Shown here one piece after another: positions 38,401 through 46,623 of a stretch of 64,000 nt of DNA (its first letter is position 1; each line of letters starts with the position of its first letter). The translations under genes and the position numbers were made by a program. The notes under the pieces were generated by a model, which worked only from the letters and a program-made list of their open reading frames with translations, was not told the DNA's origin and did not search any database. The stretch is from Pseudoalteromonas luteoviolacea (GTDB lineage Bacteria > Pseudomonadota > Gammaproteobacteria > Enterobacterales > Alteromonadaceae). The DNA is taken from the NCBI RefSeq assembly GCF_000814765.1, contig NZ_JWIC01000007.1, positions 310,001-374,000 on the forward strand. The letters are read 5' to 3'.

Positions 38401-40310
38401 AAAACTTATGTTTAATCAAAAGACCTGACGTGGGCAACACCATTATGGGGCACAATGCCCTTGGTCAAATAATGTGGCAAAAAGCAGGCGTGGCCGATAA
38501 CACTTGTGTGACAGCCGAGCCACAGGGCGCAACGCGATTTAAGTATGATAATTTGGGTGATAGCCACACAGTCACCTATCCTGACACAACACCTTCAGTT
38601 ACATATACCCATGATAATGTCGGTAATTTATTGTCACTTGTTGCAGGCAGTGTGCGACATGACTATCAGTACAATAACCAAAGTGTATTAGAGCTTGAAA
38701 GGCTTTCAATTGATAACCAAATACAGTCAGAAATTGATTATGGCTATAATAATGCGCTTGCGCCATCGTATATTGCTTATCCTGATGGTACAACGGTGCA
38801 CTATAGCCCAAACGGGTTTGGTCAACCAACCAGAGCCGTGACGCTTACAGCGCAAAATCAAGTTGATTTCACCATTGCAAAAAATGCGCGTTATCATGCC
38901 AATGGCACGTTACATAGCTTTGAATACGGTAATGGCATTAAACACACACTAGAGATAGACAAAGTCACGCAGTTACCTGAGCTTCTCAAAGACTCGGGCG
39001 CTCATGGTGATCTTGTAAACCTAACATACGGCTATGATTACAATGCAAATGTGACTTCCATCATTGATGGTGTCGACCCAAGTTATAGTCTTATATCTTT
39101 GGTATATGATGACCTTGATAGACTTAAGAATGTTACTGGTGGCACTGCGATAGGTAACAGCGCAATCAACTATGATGCCATTGGTAATATTGTTACTTAT
39201 AAAGCGTCATCTCGTGACTTAACTTATTATTACAATGATCGCACGAACCTACTTGACAAAGTAACTGGTGAGGGCACTGACGGGAAATACTCTGTATTTT
39301 CCTATGACAGCCGCGGTAACGTAACAAGCAACGGCGGCTTCAATATGGATTATAACATGGCAAATCAGATGATTAGTGCCAAGGGAAATACATACCTATA
39401 TGACGGTTATAACCGCCGAGTGAAGCAAAAAGATGGCAATGGCACCAGTTACAGTTTATATAGTCAAAGTGGTAAATTGCTCTATAGAGAGAAGGATACA
39501 TTCTCGGGCGATGGTACAAACTTTATCTATTTAGGTGACAAGCTAGTTGCCAAATACGGCGACGCCACGCCATCACAGGACACGCGTCAGGCGTATCGCC
39601 CTTTTGGTGAGACAATAAATACACCAACGGATAGTATTGGCTATACAGGCCATAAGTTTGATACCGACCTAAACTTAAGTTATATGCAGGCACGATACTA
39701 TGATCCAGTCATAGGTCGTTTCTATTCGAATGATCCTGTGGATACTTTAGGGCATTTTGAAGCTGGTAATGGAGCATTTGGCTTTAATCGATATGCATAT
39801 GCTAACAATAACCCTTATAGATATACCGACCCAACGGGAATGGCGCCAGAATCATTAGAGGAATGGGGTAATTTGGCTGTAGGTACTTTGGGTGCAGTAG
39901 GCGCTTTAGGGGAAGCTGCTGCTGGAGTAGTTTTGACAGGAGTTGGGGCCGTCGATTTGTTAGCAGGTTCGAAAGTAGGTGGATCATTAGCAATAGCTGG
40001 GGGTATTTACTTAGTGCATGATTCAAAATATACTTTTGATAGTGCAAAAAATAAGATAAAAGACGCTTGGAATAATGAAACAGGCCAAAATAAGAGTTCT
40101 ACACCTGAAGGACCTTTGCAATCGACCGCTCAAGATTTAGGGTGTTCAACTATTTGTGTGTCAGTAGCCGAATACATTGATAAAGGAATAGAAGCTGTAG
40201 CGGGGCGTGGTGCTTCTCAAGCAACTAATGGAATGACGTTAATTGAAGCTGCCAATACAGCAGGAGATGCTGCTTCTGCTGCTGATAAAATTCAAAAAAT
40301 GGTTGAATAG
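35415..40310 (+). CDS. RHS-repeat polymorphic toxin-like protein
   Basis: 1631 residues with a Sec signal peptide (to about 23, MAIA). The N-terminal third is an unrecognised region with an early DLLGDKVDLANGGFSISHTD motif. YD repeats follow from about residue 770 (YTYDDIDRITSV, YTHDNVGNLLSL, YDDLDRLKNVTG, YDSRGNVTSNGG). The RHS core then runs YRPFGE, YTGHKFDTDLNLSYMQARYY, GRFYSNDPVD and NRYAYANNNPYRYTDPTG, ending near residue 1474. The HTD-LGSPV segment expected before YRPFGE is missing. The last 157 residues are a different tip: a glycine/alanine-rich hydrophobic stretch, then a charged linker and a helical tail. In RHS toxins the shell encloses such a variable C-terminal effector. The tip family was not recognised; its hydrophobic part would suit a membrane-acting toxin. 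Confidence 0.88.
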   Translation: MKFNLLTNIVLLGTLPMQAMAIADPSKLPDYAYNYKEYTNNSTEVSTLTTDLLGDKVDLANGGFSISHTDLTLKVNGGLTFDITRTFGDPDGWYQQTKEFGAWSLKLPHIRSTFAEDVNGVYANTSAWKKGNACSANVGSTPSMNYDDWSEHPDPTQVKRIPYWLMRDQYWSGDSLSLMNEPTYKILEQPLGGPNENNFRKTTKASHKFSCYQTSAGSEGFKVESPSGITYHLDNMRIIKARTTPYMGVFTERCVKLGCSDRQPPSFGGGDAPSMPSGIKVQKYHVFMLPSKIEDRFGNTIEFSYLDNGRIDNIVTSDGQRVDFTWSSTEPRIDKVTFNAREWSYDYRILAYSDARRYNLLETVTLPNKQTWKMAYGHDQIFDEERYEIPGTDNFCAANEGQRLDNYITVTHPNGTSGQFSIEDQCKGRTGVPKILKVHPQGFTEHDEVWVPHTSWAYSLIKKTLSVAGETKPLIWSYEYTGSDGSYDTQLADHTKVTTVRNPDNSYTESHFSRKYGRTLNNLEKEKVFSNSGVLLQETSYDYHYGKSHGDDRAFVYIHLSLKPWDAQRKDFTSDINVEVKSKKVTTYYGANSSLYSTSITEFNEYDKPTQFKLTNHSDAKTKHVRLTYFHDENTNWLNQPSKVFVSEQSLANIDVSSSTDLAAWTKYASFPLKNSDNISRDIQLPSTLEVHGQLKKTYNQYHGHGGLKKVTYNDGTGNRTIEYDNYQHNVAQLITLPTRYDAGKFMSMERLLDGYGNIKKITNLNGVVTRYTYDDIDRITSVNMSDDPNISHAWLDTKFTWNDSARTRTIQQCELSTANECVAGTVQYKNVEHYDGLYRLVKKVETDLSEQADVINPTRYQSFEYDYKNQPTFQSHVRFNDDKTYGVTTVYDALGRKESIKSSGMGETLFTYLSGHKIKVTDPKKHVTTTTYQAFGSPAYELATYIESPEFVITDIQRDIFGQVRTITQKSANSGATPLNGVDAVTETREYDDHQNLCLIKRPDVGNTIMGHNALGQIMWQKAGVADNTCVTAEPQGATRFKYDNLGDSHTVTYPDTTPSVTYTHDNVGNLLSLVAGSVRHDYQYNNQSVLELERLSIDNQIQSEIDYGYNNALAPSYIAYPDGTTVHYSPNGFGQPTRAVTLTAQNQVDFTIAKNARYHANGTLHSFEYGNGIKHTLEIDKVTQLPELLKDSGAHGDLVNLTYGYDYNANVTSIIDGVDPSYSLISLVYDDLDRLKNVTGGTAIGNSAINYDAIGNIVTYKASSRDLTYYYNDRTNLLDKVTGEGTDGKYSVFSYDSRGNVTSNGGFNMDYNMANQMISAKGNTYLYDGYNRRVKQKDGNGTSYSLYSQSGKLLYREKDTFSGDGTNFIYLGDKLVAKYGDATPSQDTRQAYRPFGETINTPTDSIGYTGHKFDTDLNLSYMQARYYDPVIGRFYSNDPVDTLGHFEAGNGAFGFNRYAYANNNPYRYTDPTGMAPESLEEWGNLAVGTLGAVGALGEAAAGVVLTGVGAVDLLAGSKVGGSLAIAGGIYLVHDSKYTFDSAKNKIKDAWNNETGQNKSSTPEGPLQSTAQDLGCSTICVSVAEYIDKGIEAVAGRGASQATNGMTLIEAANTAGDAASAADKIQKMVE

Positions 40311-40333
40311 CAAGATGAGAGGTAAGTTTAAAA

Positions 40334-40513
40334 ATGATTCATGCGTTAATTTTGATCCTCATAGCTCTAGTAGGTAGTGCTATTTGCCTAGGGTATATAC
40401 AAACAAAATCGCAATCATATGTTGTTACCTTTTTAAAAGGTAATAAACTTATGTTAATTTGCTTTTCATTGATTCTACTCATTGGTGTTTTTCAGATTTT
40501 GGGTCTGATTTAG
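40334..40513 (+). CDS. 59-residue two-helix membrane protein, candidate immunity protein
   Basis: ATG at 40334 to TAG at 40511-40513, 23 bp after the RHS stop codon, with GAGAGG about 12 bp upstream. The product starts MIHALILILIALVGSAICLG and has two hydrophobic helices (about residues 2-20 and 39-58) joined by a short polar, basic loop (QTKSQSYVVTFLKGNK). Cognate immunity genes nearly always lie directly after the toxin tip, and a small integral membrane protein is the expected type against an effector acting at the inner membrane. No homologue was recognised by eye, so the immunity role rests on position and topology only. Confidence 0.6.
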   Translation: MIHALILILIALVGSAICLGYIQTKSQSYVVTFLKGNKLMLICFSLILLIGVFQILGLI

Positions 40514-40602
40514 TAATAGTGGACAAGATTATTCTAAAAAGGTCTTACTTTTGAATCTAAAGCTTCGCACTATGAAGTGACCCCATAAAGCTGGACTCAT
40601 TT

Positions 40603-40895
40603 CTAAGCGGCTACCAAGGCCTGATTTCGATATGCTATCGGACTCAGGCCATTTAGTTTGAGCTTAATTCGTTTGTGATTCTAATATTCTATATATCCTT
40701 TAATGGCACTTACCAGCCCGGTAACACTTTTATACTCATAACCGTGGTACATTTCCTTTTCAATATGTCAAAAAATTTTCTGCTACGGTATTGTCTAGGC
40801 TGTTTCCTTTTCGAGGCATGCTTTGTGTAAGCTTGTTTTCAGCAATGAATTTTCTGGTCAACTGAATGTTGATATTGTCAACCTTGGTCAGAATG
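40603..40895 (-). pseudogene. Decayed IS3-family transposase remnant A
   Basis: The C-terminal part of an IS3 OrfB integrase can be read on the minus strand only by changing frame twice: HSDQG, then RKFIAENKLTQSMPRKGNSL with DNTVAENF, then EMYHGYEYKSV and KRIKLKLNGLSPIAYRNQA. An in-frame TAG at 40681-40683 replaces the second Tyr of the usual EYYN. DNTVAENF carries part of the DDE-domain region. A sequence at about 40574-40600 (AGTGACCCCATAAAGCTGGA) resembles the terminal repeat of this IS3 group, so the element's right end is still visible. Inactive. Confidence 0.85.
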
Positions 40896-40988
40896 AATGA
40901 GCGGTCGTTCATGCCATGCCAACTGCTTAACAGTATTGTTTAATGTATCTGTCTCTGCCCCGATTTTTACCACAGCTCATGACTAGAA

Positions 40989-41267
40989 TTATACCACCTC
41001 AAGATAGCTCATTGGAGTTTGCTCTCCAAGCGCTTTGTGAGGCCGTTCATAATGATAAATATCTAACCATTCATCTGTAATATCACGAACCTGCTGAAGT
41101 GACTCAAACAGATATAAATCCAATATTTCTGCTTGGTAGCTGCGGCTAAATCGCTCAACAACCCTGTTCTGAAATGAATTACATGGTTTAATCAGCTTAA
41201 GTTTTATGCACTTTTCAGTGTATGGGGGAGTTATATAGGACGCGACAAAACACTCGTCATCACACAT
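40989..41267 (-). pseudogene. Truncated IS3-family transposase remnant B
   Basis: The frame encodes 92 residues; from about residue 28 it matches the end of a different IS3 OrfB: KLKLIKPCNSFQNRVVERF, then FSRSYQAEILDLYLFES, QVRDITDEWLDIYHYERPHK and a terminal MSYLEVV. The catalytic Glu of the DDE triad would be the E of VVERF, but the N-terminal two thirds and the first two acidic residues are gone, and the first 25 residues are unrelated. It differs from remnant A, so two elements have landed here. Inactive. Confidence 0.85.
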
Positions 41268-41282
41268 AGTTTTAAATTAAAA

Positions 41283-41302
41283 CGGCTGCTTATTTGCAGC
41301 CG
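41283..41302 (-). terminator. Terminator of the alkaline phosphatase gene
   Basis: CGGCTGC (41283-41289), loop TTATTT, GCAGCCG (41296-41302); on the minus strand it is followed by TTTTAA, 25 bp past the phosphatase stop. Confidence 0.8.
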
Positions 41303-41327
41303 CTTTAATTTTCTAACAGAAAAGCAA

Positions 41328-42620
41328 TTATTCAATAAAGGAAATGAGCTTTTCTGCAATTTGTGTATTGTTTTGAGAGCCTATGAAGTGCTCACGACCT
41401 TTACCGTGGGCAAATACTTGAACGTCAATCGCAGTATGACCCCCTGTGGTCCAGCCGGTATAACTGGCCTCATTAATCAATTCATTGATAGCCTTGTACA
41501 GCGCTTTGTCACTTTCAGCTTTGGCTTCTTTAAGCGCTTGCGCGACTTCAGATGTGTAAGCTAGACCGGTAAGGGCAGTCCAGTCTTGTTTGATATTTTT
41601 GCTTGCTTTGAGCTTTTTAGTGATGGTTTTCACTGACGCTTTAACATTAGCAACAACGTCTCGCTCCCATTTATAGTCACCGTCAGCGCCCAGTGTTAAT
41701 CCACCGGTAGAGTGATCTGCTGTGATAACTAACAGTGTATCTGGGTTGTTATCAACGTAGGCTTTTGCAAGCTCAATTGATTGGGCGAAATCATCCATTT
41801 CTTTCATCGCACAAGCAATATCATTTGCGTGACCGCACCAATCTATCTGGCTGCCTTCTATCATAATAAAGAAGCCTTCTTTATTATTGTCTTTTTCAAG
41901 TAAAGAAAGCGCTTTGTCAGTCATTTGAGTAAGTCTAAGCGGGTGCTCGTCGATTGCATGGGCCATACCTCGCTCGGCAAACAAGCCGATTGCTGGGATG
42001 CGGTTGACTGAGTCAAGGTTGCTGAGGTTGTCAATATATTGATAACCAGCTTGCTGGAATTCAGAGACGATATTTCGGTCTTCTCTTATAAAGTACTGCG
42101 TGCCGCCACCTAACATAAGGTCGACTGGCAGCTTCCCCGCAATTTTGACGTCTACGTAATCGTTGGCGATTTCATCATAGTTACGACGCGATTCGTTGTG
42201 TGCTGCAAAGCTTGCTGGCGTTGCATGGTTAATTTGGGACGTTGCAACAAGCGCCGTGGTCATGCCTTGTTCTTTGGCCATTTGCAGCATGGTTTTTAGT
42301 GGTTTCTTTTTTGTGTCTACTGCAATGGCGCCGTTATAGCTCTTTGTTGCGGTGCTCAGAGCGGTTGCACCAGCAGCACTGTCTGTCACAACCGTGTTAT
42401 CGTCTGGGTATGTGTGTGCCATACCAACTAAAATTGAGTCAAATACTGTCGGCTCAACTACTTTTGTTGTTTTGTCATCTTTGTAGTATCGATACGCAGT
42501 TGTGTATGCTGGACCCATGCCGTCACCGATCATGTAAATGATATTTTTTGGTGCAGCGTACACTTGGCTTGTTGCCATCAGTGAAATTGCCGCTGCAACT
42601 GCCGAAATTTTGCGTGACAT
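41328..42620 (-). CDS. Periplasmic alkaline phosphatase
   Basis: 430 residues with a signal peptide (to about 22, VYA) and an AAAGGAAA ribosome-binding site. Motifs: IYMIGDGMGP with metal-binding Asp33, VTDSAAGATALST with nucleophile Ser81, INHATPASFAAH, IEGSQIDWCGHAND, VITADHSTGG and TTGGHTAIDV supplying the zinc-binding His and Asp residues. It hydrolyses phosphomonoesters in the periplasm. This is the simpler branch close to PhoA-like enzymes of Shewanella and Vibrio, distinct from the 536-residue lipoprotein enzyme at 12622. Its neighbours are not phosphate genes; no clear Pho box was seen upstream. Confidence 0.95.
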   Translation of the reverse strand: MSRKISAVAAAISLMATSQVYAAPKNIIYMIGDGMGPAYTTAYRYYKDDKTTKVVEPTVFDSILVGMAHTYPDDNTVVTDSAAGATALSTATKSYNGAIAVDTKKKPLKTMLQMAKEQGMTTALVATSQINHATPASFAAHNESRRNYDEIANDYVDVKIAGKLPVDLMLGGGTQYFIREDRNIVSEFQQAGYQYIDNLSNLDSVNRIPAIGLFAERGMAHAIDEHPLRLTQMTDKALSLLEKDNNKEGFFIMIEGSQIDWCGHANDIACAMKEMDDFAQSIELAKAYVDNNPDTLLVITADHSTGGLTLGADGDYKWERDVVANVKASVKTITKKLKASKNIKQDWTALTGLAYTSEVAQALKEAKAESDKALYKAINELINEASYTGWTTGGHTAIDVQVFAHGKGREHFIGSQNNTQIAEKLISFIE

Positions 42621-42749
42621 AGTTTTTCCTTTGAATTCCCGTGTTTGATTTAAACGCTACATGTCATAATTGAATTAATTATTTGCTTAGGCGTCTAGAT
42701 TTTATCGCGTATGATCTTAACTAAATGTGTTTGTGAAGAATATCAATAA

Positions 42750-43625
42750 ATGCTGATTAATAAAAAAAATGAGATGAAAGACCATAATAAAGCTGGCTTT
42801 GCTTGGCAACAGGTGGGAAGTGGCGCTCAAGCTGTCGTTTGTTTGCACGGTTGGCTAGATAATAGTAACAGCTTTCAACCGATGGCTGAGATGTTGAGCG
42901 AAGCAGAGTTAGACAAGTACACATGGTACTTGCTTGATTTGCCAGGCCACGGACGCTCTGCTTGGAGATCGGAGGATGCGCAATACTACTTCGTTGAGTA
43001 TCTTTATGACGTCATACGCTTTATGACGGTTATTGATATAAAAAGCGCGCATTTTGTAGGTCATTCTATGGGGGCACTTATTGCTAACCTGTTGTCCAGC
43101 ACTTTTCCGAACTATGTTCAGTCGTTGAACTTAATAGACGGTATCGGGCTCATATATCAAGGTCATCAACATGCAAAAGCCAATTTGATTAAAGCGTTTG
43201 AAGCGCGGCTAAAATTATCTAATCAAGATAAACGCTGGTTTGATGACAAGCAATCTATGATTAAGGCGAGGGCGAAAGTGGGTGATTTCGACGACACCAT
43301 TGCTGAGACTTTGATGGCGCGAAATATACTTGAAGAGCAAGGTCGGTACACACTAAGCTCTGATCCAAAATTAAAGTTGCCATCAACGATAAGATTAAAT
43401 CAAGAACAAGCAATGAGTTTATTAGATAAAATTTCAGTAGACACTATGCTTATCTTACCAGACGAAGGATATGCTCAAATGCGTGATAACATGAAAAAAT
43501 TTCTTCCATGTTTTGATAAACTTAGCGTTTCCAAAGTGTCTGGGGGGCATCATTGCCATATGCAATATCCCCGTGAGATTCTGAATGAGATCATTAAACA
43601 TCTTGAAAAGCAGGCGCTTTGTTGA
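42750..43625 (+). CDS. Alpha/beta hydrolase
   Basis: 291 residues, no signal peptide, so cytoplasmic. Standard fold motifs: LHGWLDNSNSF (oxyanion loop), LDLPGHGRSAW, nucleophile elbow VGHSMGALIA and a late GGHHCHMQYP with the catalytic His. This pattern, with HGWLDN and PGHGRS, is typical of the serine hydrolase-like (MEST-like) group in gammaproteobacteria. It lies 118 bp before fadD on the same strand, a pairing seen in this order of bacteria, hinting at a role in acyl-ester or lipid metabolism. Substrate unknown. An internal ATG at 42774 is a possible alternative start. Confidence 0.88.
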   Translation: MLINKKNEMKDHNKAGFAWQQVGSGAQAVVCLHGWLDNSNSFQPMAEMLSEAELDKYTWYLLDLPGHGRSAWRSEDAQYYFVEYLYDVIRFMTVIDIKSAHFVGHSMGALIANLLSSTFPNYVQSLNLIDGIGLIYQGHQHAKANLIKAFEARLKLSNQDKRWFDDKQSMIKARAKVGDFDDTIAETLMARNILEEQGRYTLSSDPKLKLPSTIRLNQEQAMSLLDKISVDTMLILPDEGYAQMRDNMKKFLPCFDKLSVSKVSGGHHCHMQYPREILNEIIKHLEKQALC

Positions 43626-43743
43626 TTGTAACTTTGCTTTAAATATGGGAATATCCCTCAGTTAGAGTATTTACTCAATTGTTTAAGTGCCTTATTTGCT
43701 TTAAGGTTAATGTAAAAAAAGAACGAGAATACAGGAGCTAAGA

Positions 43744-45393
43744 GTGGAAAAAATCTGGCTAAAGCGCTATCCAGAAGGCATGCCGGCAACGATTGATCCA
43801 GAACACTACAACTCGCTGCTAGAATTAATAGATGAATGTTTCACCAATTATGCTCAGTTACCCGCTTATTCGAATATGGGCAAAACACTGACGTATAAAG
43901 ACATTGATGAGGCAACTAAGTCGGTTGCAAGTTACATTCAAAACACACTTAAACTTGGTAAAGGCGATAAAGTTGCGGTTATGATGCCAAACTTATTGCA
44001 AACGCCAATTACAATTTTAGGTGTGTTGAGAGCTGGTTGTACGGTCGTAAACGTCAACCCGCTTTACACAGTTAGAGAATTAGAACATCAATTAAATGAC
44101 TCTGAAGCCAAAGCTATTTTTATTTTGGCTAACTTTGCGAGCACGCTAGAAAAAGCATTACCATCAACGCCTGTTAAACACATCGTTTTAACTCAGATCG
44201 GTGATTTGCTGGGCGGTGTGAAAAAGCACTTAGTGAACTTTGTAGTTAAAAAAGTCAAAAAGATGGTGCCTGCTTACAACTTACCATCGGCTATCCCATT
44301 CGCAAATGTAATGAGTTCTGATCCTAATGGCTATAAAAAGCCTGAGGTGGGTCAAAATGACTTGGCATTTTTGCAATATACCGGCGGCACGACAGGTGTG
44401 TCTAAAGGTGCAATGCTAACTCACGGTAACATGGTAGCTAACCTTGAGCAGGTTTCTGGTTGCCTAGATAAAGTATTAGACAAAGGTAAGGAAGTTGTGG
44501 TGACGGCACTGCCGCTTTATCACATTTTTGCATTGACTGCGAATTGCTTAACCTTCATGAAATACGGTGGTCATAATATTCTGATCACCAACCCACGTGA
44601 CATGGCGGGTTTTGTCAAAGATTTAGCTAAGTATCCGTTTACGGTTATTACAGGTGTGAATACGCTGTTTAATGGCCTATTAAATACGGATGGTTTTGCG
44701 CAGTTAGATTTTTCAAAACTGAAGGTGTCTTTAGGTGGCGGTATGGCCGTTCAGCGTCCTGTGGCGGAACGTTGGCAATCGGTAACAAACTCACGTTTAT
44801 TAGAGGGCTATGGCTTAACTGAGTGTGCACCGCTTGTGACAATTTGTCCTTTAGATCTAGAAGGCTATAACGGTTCGATTGGTTTACCTGCACCAAGTAC
44901 AGACTTAAAAGTTATCCTAGAAAATGGTGAAGAAGCACCTAAGGGTGAACCTGGTGAACTCCTAGTCAAAGGCCCTCAAGTGATGGCGGGTTATTATAAC
45001 CGACCAGACGCAACGGCTGAATGCTTGCAGGATGGTTGGTTTGCAACGGGTGACATTGCAACTTATGATGATGAAGGCTTCTTCTATATTGTTGACCGTA
45101 AAAAAGACATGATTTTGGTTTCTGGCTTTAATGTCTTTCCAAATGAGATTGAAGAGGTGGTCGCAAGTCATGATGGGGTGCTTGAAGTTGCCGCTGTAGG
45201 TGTGCCTCATGAAGTAAGTGGCGAACAGGTCAAAGTTTTTGTTGTCAGAAAAGACCAATCTTTGTCAGAAAAAGATATAATAGCGCATTGTCGTGAAAAC
45301 CTAACAAACTACAAAGTTCCAAAAATGGTCGAGTTCAGAGATGAACTACCAAAAACGAACGTAGGTAAGATATTACGTAGGGCGTTAAAATAA
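43744..45393 (+). CDS. fadD: Long-chain fatty acid-CoA ligase
   Basis: 549 residues starting at GTG 43744 with GGAG about 8 bp upstream. It activates long-chain fatty acids with ATP and CoA at the inner membrane, the entry to beta-oxidation. The adenylate-forming signatures are clear: [12 protein letters not shown] (P-loop, about residue 213), GYGLTECAP (about 356), the FACS/hinge region around [15 protein letters not shown] and [18 protein letters not shown], and the C-terminal catalytic Lys in [10 protein letters not shown]. Length and ends match E. coli FadD (561). It is followed by a terminator and then by rnd, the same fadD-rnd order as in enterobacteria. Confidence 0.96.
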   Translation: MEKIWLKRYPEGMPATIDPEHYNSLLELIDECFTNYAQLPAYSNMGKTLTYKDIDEATKSVASYIQNTLKLGKGDKVAVMMPNLLQTPITILGVLRAGCTVVNVNPLYTVRELEHQLNDSEAKAIFILANFASTLEKALPSTPVKHIVLTQIGDLLGGVKKHLVNFVVKKVKKMVPAYNLPSAIPFANVMSSDPNGYKKPEVGQNDLAFLQYTGGTTGVSKGAMLTHGNMVANLEQVSGCLDKVLDKGKEVVVTALPLYHIFALTANCLTFMKYGGHNILITNPRDMAGFVKDLAKYPFTVITGVNTLFNGLLNTDGFAQLDFSKLKVSLGGGMAVQRPVAERWQSVTNSRLLEGYGLTECAPLVTICPLDLEGYNGSIGLPAPSTDLKVILENGEEAPKGEPGELLVKGPQVMAGYYNRPDATAECLQDGWFATGDIATYDDEGFFYIVDRKKDMILVSGFNVFPNEIEEVVASHDGVLEVAAVGVPHEVSGEQVKVFVVRKDQSLSEKDIIAHCRENLTNYKVPKMVEFRDELPKTNVGKILRRALK

Positions 45394-45395
45394 TG

Positions 45396-45422
45396 AAAAA
45401 CCGGCAGCAGCCGGTTTTTTTT
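45396..45422 (+). terminator. Terminator between fadD and rnd
   Basis: AAAAACCGGC (45396-45405), loop AGCA, GCCGGTTTTT (45410-45419) and further T's: a strong intrinsic terminator just after the fadD stop. Confidence 0.9.
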
Positions 45423-45444
45423 CGCTAAAAGCGAAGGAGTCAAT

Positions 45445-46575
45445 GTGCAGTACCAGTTTATTCAAAATCAAGCTGAGCTAGATGAGTTTGTTAATCTCAT
45501 TTCTTCAAGTAAAATTTTAGCAATAGATACTGAATTTATGCGTCGTAGAACGCTTTATCCGGAAAGTGCGTTATTTCAAGTATTTGATGGCACGCATCTC
45601 GCTTTAATTGATCCATTAATTGACATGGACTTTTCAGCTTTATGGGCACTGTTTACTTCGCAAGAAGTGATAAAAGTTATCCATTCTCCTTCCGAAGACA
45701 TTGAAGTATTTCAAAAGTTTGGCGGTATTGTTCCTTCACCGTTATTTGATACACAGTTTGCATTACAGCTTTTAGGCGAGGGGAATTGTGTTGGCTTTGC
45801 AAACATGGTTAAAAACCTGCTGGATGTAGAAATTGATAAAAGTATGTCGCGTACAGATTGGCTGAAACGCCCATTATCTGACAAGCAGCTAGAGTATGCT
45901 GCGGCTGATGTATTTTATCTTTTACCTTGTTTTGAACAGCTAATTCAAAAAATTAAGGATAAGCAGCTTTTTGATATCGTTATATCTGAAAGTGAATTAA
46001 TTGCTAAAAAGCGCGCATTTAGAACACCCGATGAATACCTTTACCTGAATATTAAAAATGTTTGGCAGCTGAGAGGGCGCGATCTTGCGGTATTGAGAGA
46101 ACTGGCAGCGTGGCGCATGAATAAAGCAGAGAAAAAGAACATCTCTGTTAATTTCATTTTAAAAGAGCTCAACATGGTTGAAATTGCCAAACGCCGTCCA
46201 AGTTCTCTGTCGAGCATGAGAAACATTCCTGAAGTTGAAGCCATGGAAGTAAACCGTTCTGGCAAAGAAATTTTAGCGTGTATTGAGGCTGGTAAAGCCG
46301 TTGCTGATGATGTACTACCTTCAAAAGTGAAAAGACTTATTGATTTTGCCCAGTATAAAAAGGCAGCCAAAGAGATTAAGTCAGATATTACGGATGTTGC
46401 TAAAAAGTTTGATTTACCAGTAGATGTGATTGCATCAAAAAAACAAATTAATCAGGTGATCAGTTGGAACTGGAAGCTTAGCGCTAAAGAGCGTGAAGTG
46501 ATGATAAAACCGGACTTATTCCAAGGCTGGCGTAAGCAACTTATCGGTGATGCATTGAAAAAGTGGGAAGTCTAG
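45445..46575 (+). CDS. rnd: Ribonuclease D
   Basis: 376 residues from GTG 45445, with GGAG 5 bp upstream. A 3'-5' exoribonuclease that trims tRNA 3' ends. The DEDDy exonuclease domain shows AIDTEFMRRRTLYPE (Exo I, Asp and Glu), HSPSEDIEVF (Exo II Asp) and YAAADVFYLL (Exo III Tyr and Asp). An HRDC domain follows at about residues 205-290 (LAAWRMNKAEKKNISVNFIL). Length equals the E. coli enzyme (375). Conserved position after fadD. Confidence 0.96.
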   Translation: MQYQFIQNQAELDEFVNLISSSKILAIDTEFMRRRTLYPESALFQVFDGTHLALIDPLIDMDFSALWALFTSQEVIKVIHSPSEDIEVFQKFGGIVPSPLFDTQFALQLLGEGNCVGFANMVKNLLDVEIDKSMSRTDWLKRPLSDKQLEYAAADVFYLLPCFEQLIQKIKDKQLFDIVISESELIAKKRAFRTPDEYLYLNIKNVWQLRGRDLAVLRELAAWRMNKAEKKNISVNFILKELNMVEIAKRRPSSLSSMRNIPEVEAMEVNRSGKEILACIEAGKAVADDVLPSKVKRLIDFAQYKKAAKEIKSDITDVAKKFDLPVDVIASKKQINQVISWNWKLSAKEREVMIKPDLFQGWRKQLIGDALKKWEV

Positions 46576-46588
46576 CTTCTTGCGTTGG

Positions 46589-46614
46589 TAGAGCGAAGCA
46601 AGGGCTTCGCTCTA
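46589..46614. terminator. Bidirectional terminator
   Basis: TAGAGCGAAGC (46589-46599), loop AAGG, GCTTCGCTCTA (46604-46614), perfect 11-bp stem between convergent rnd and the MBL-fold gene, then TTTATT. Confidence 0.9.
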
Positions 46615-46623
46615 TTTATTGAG

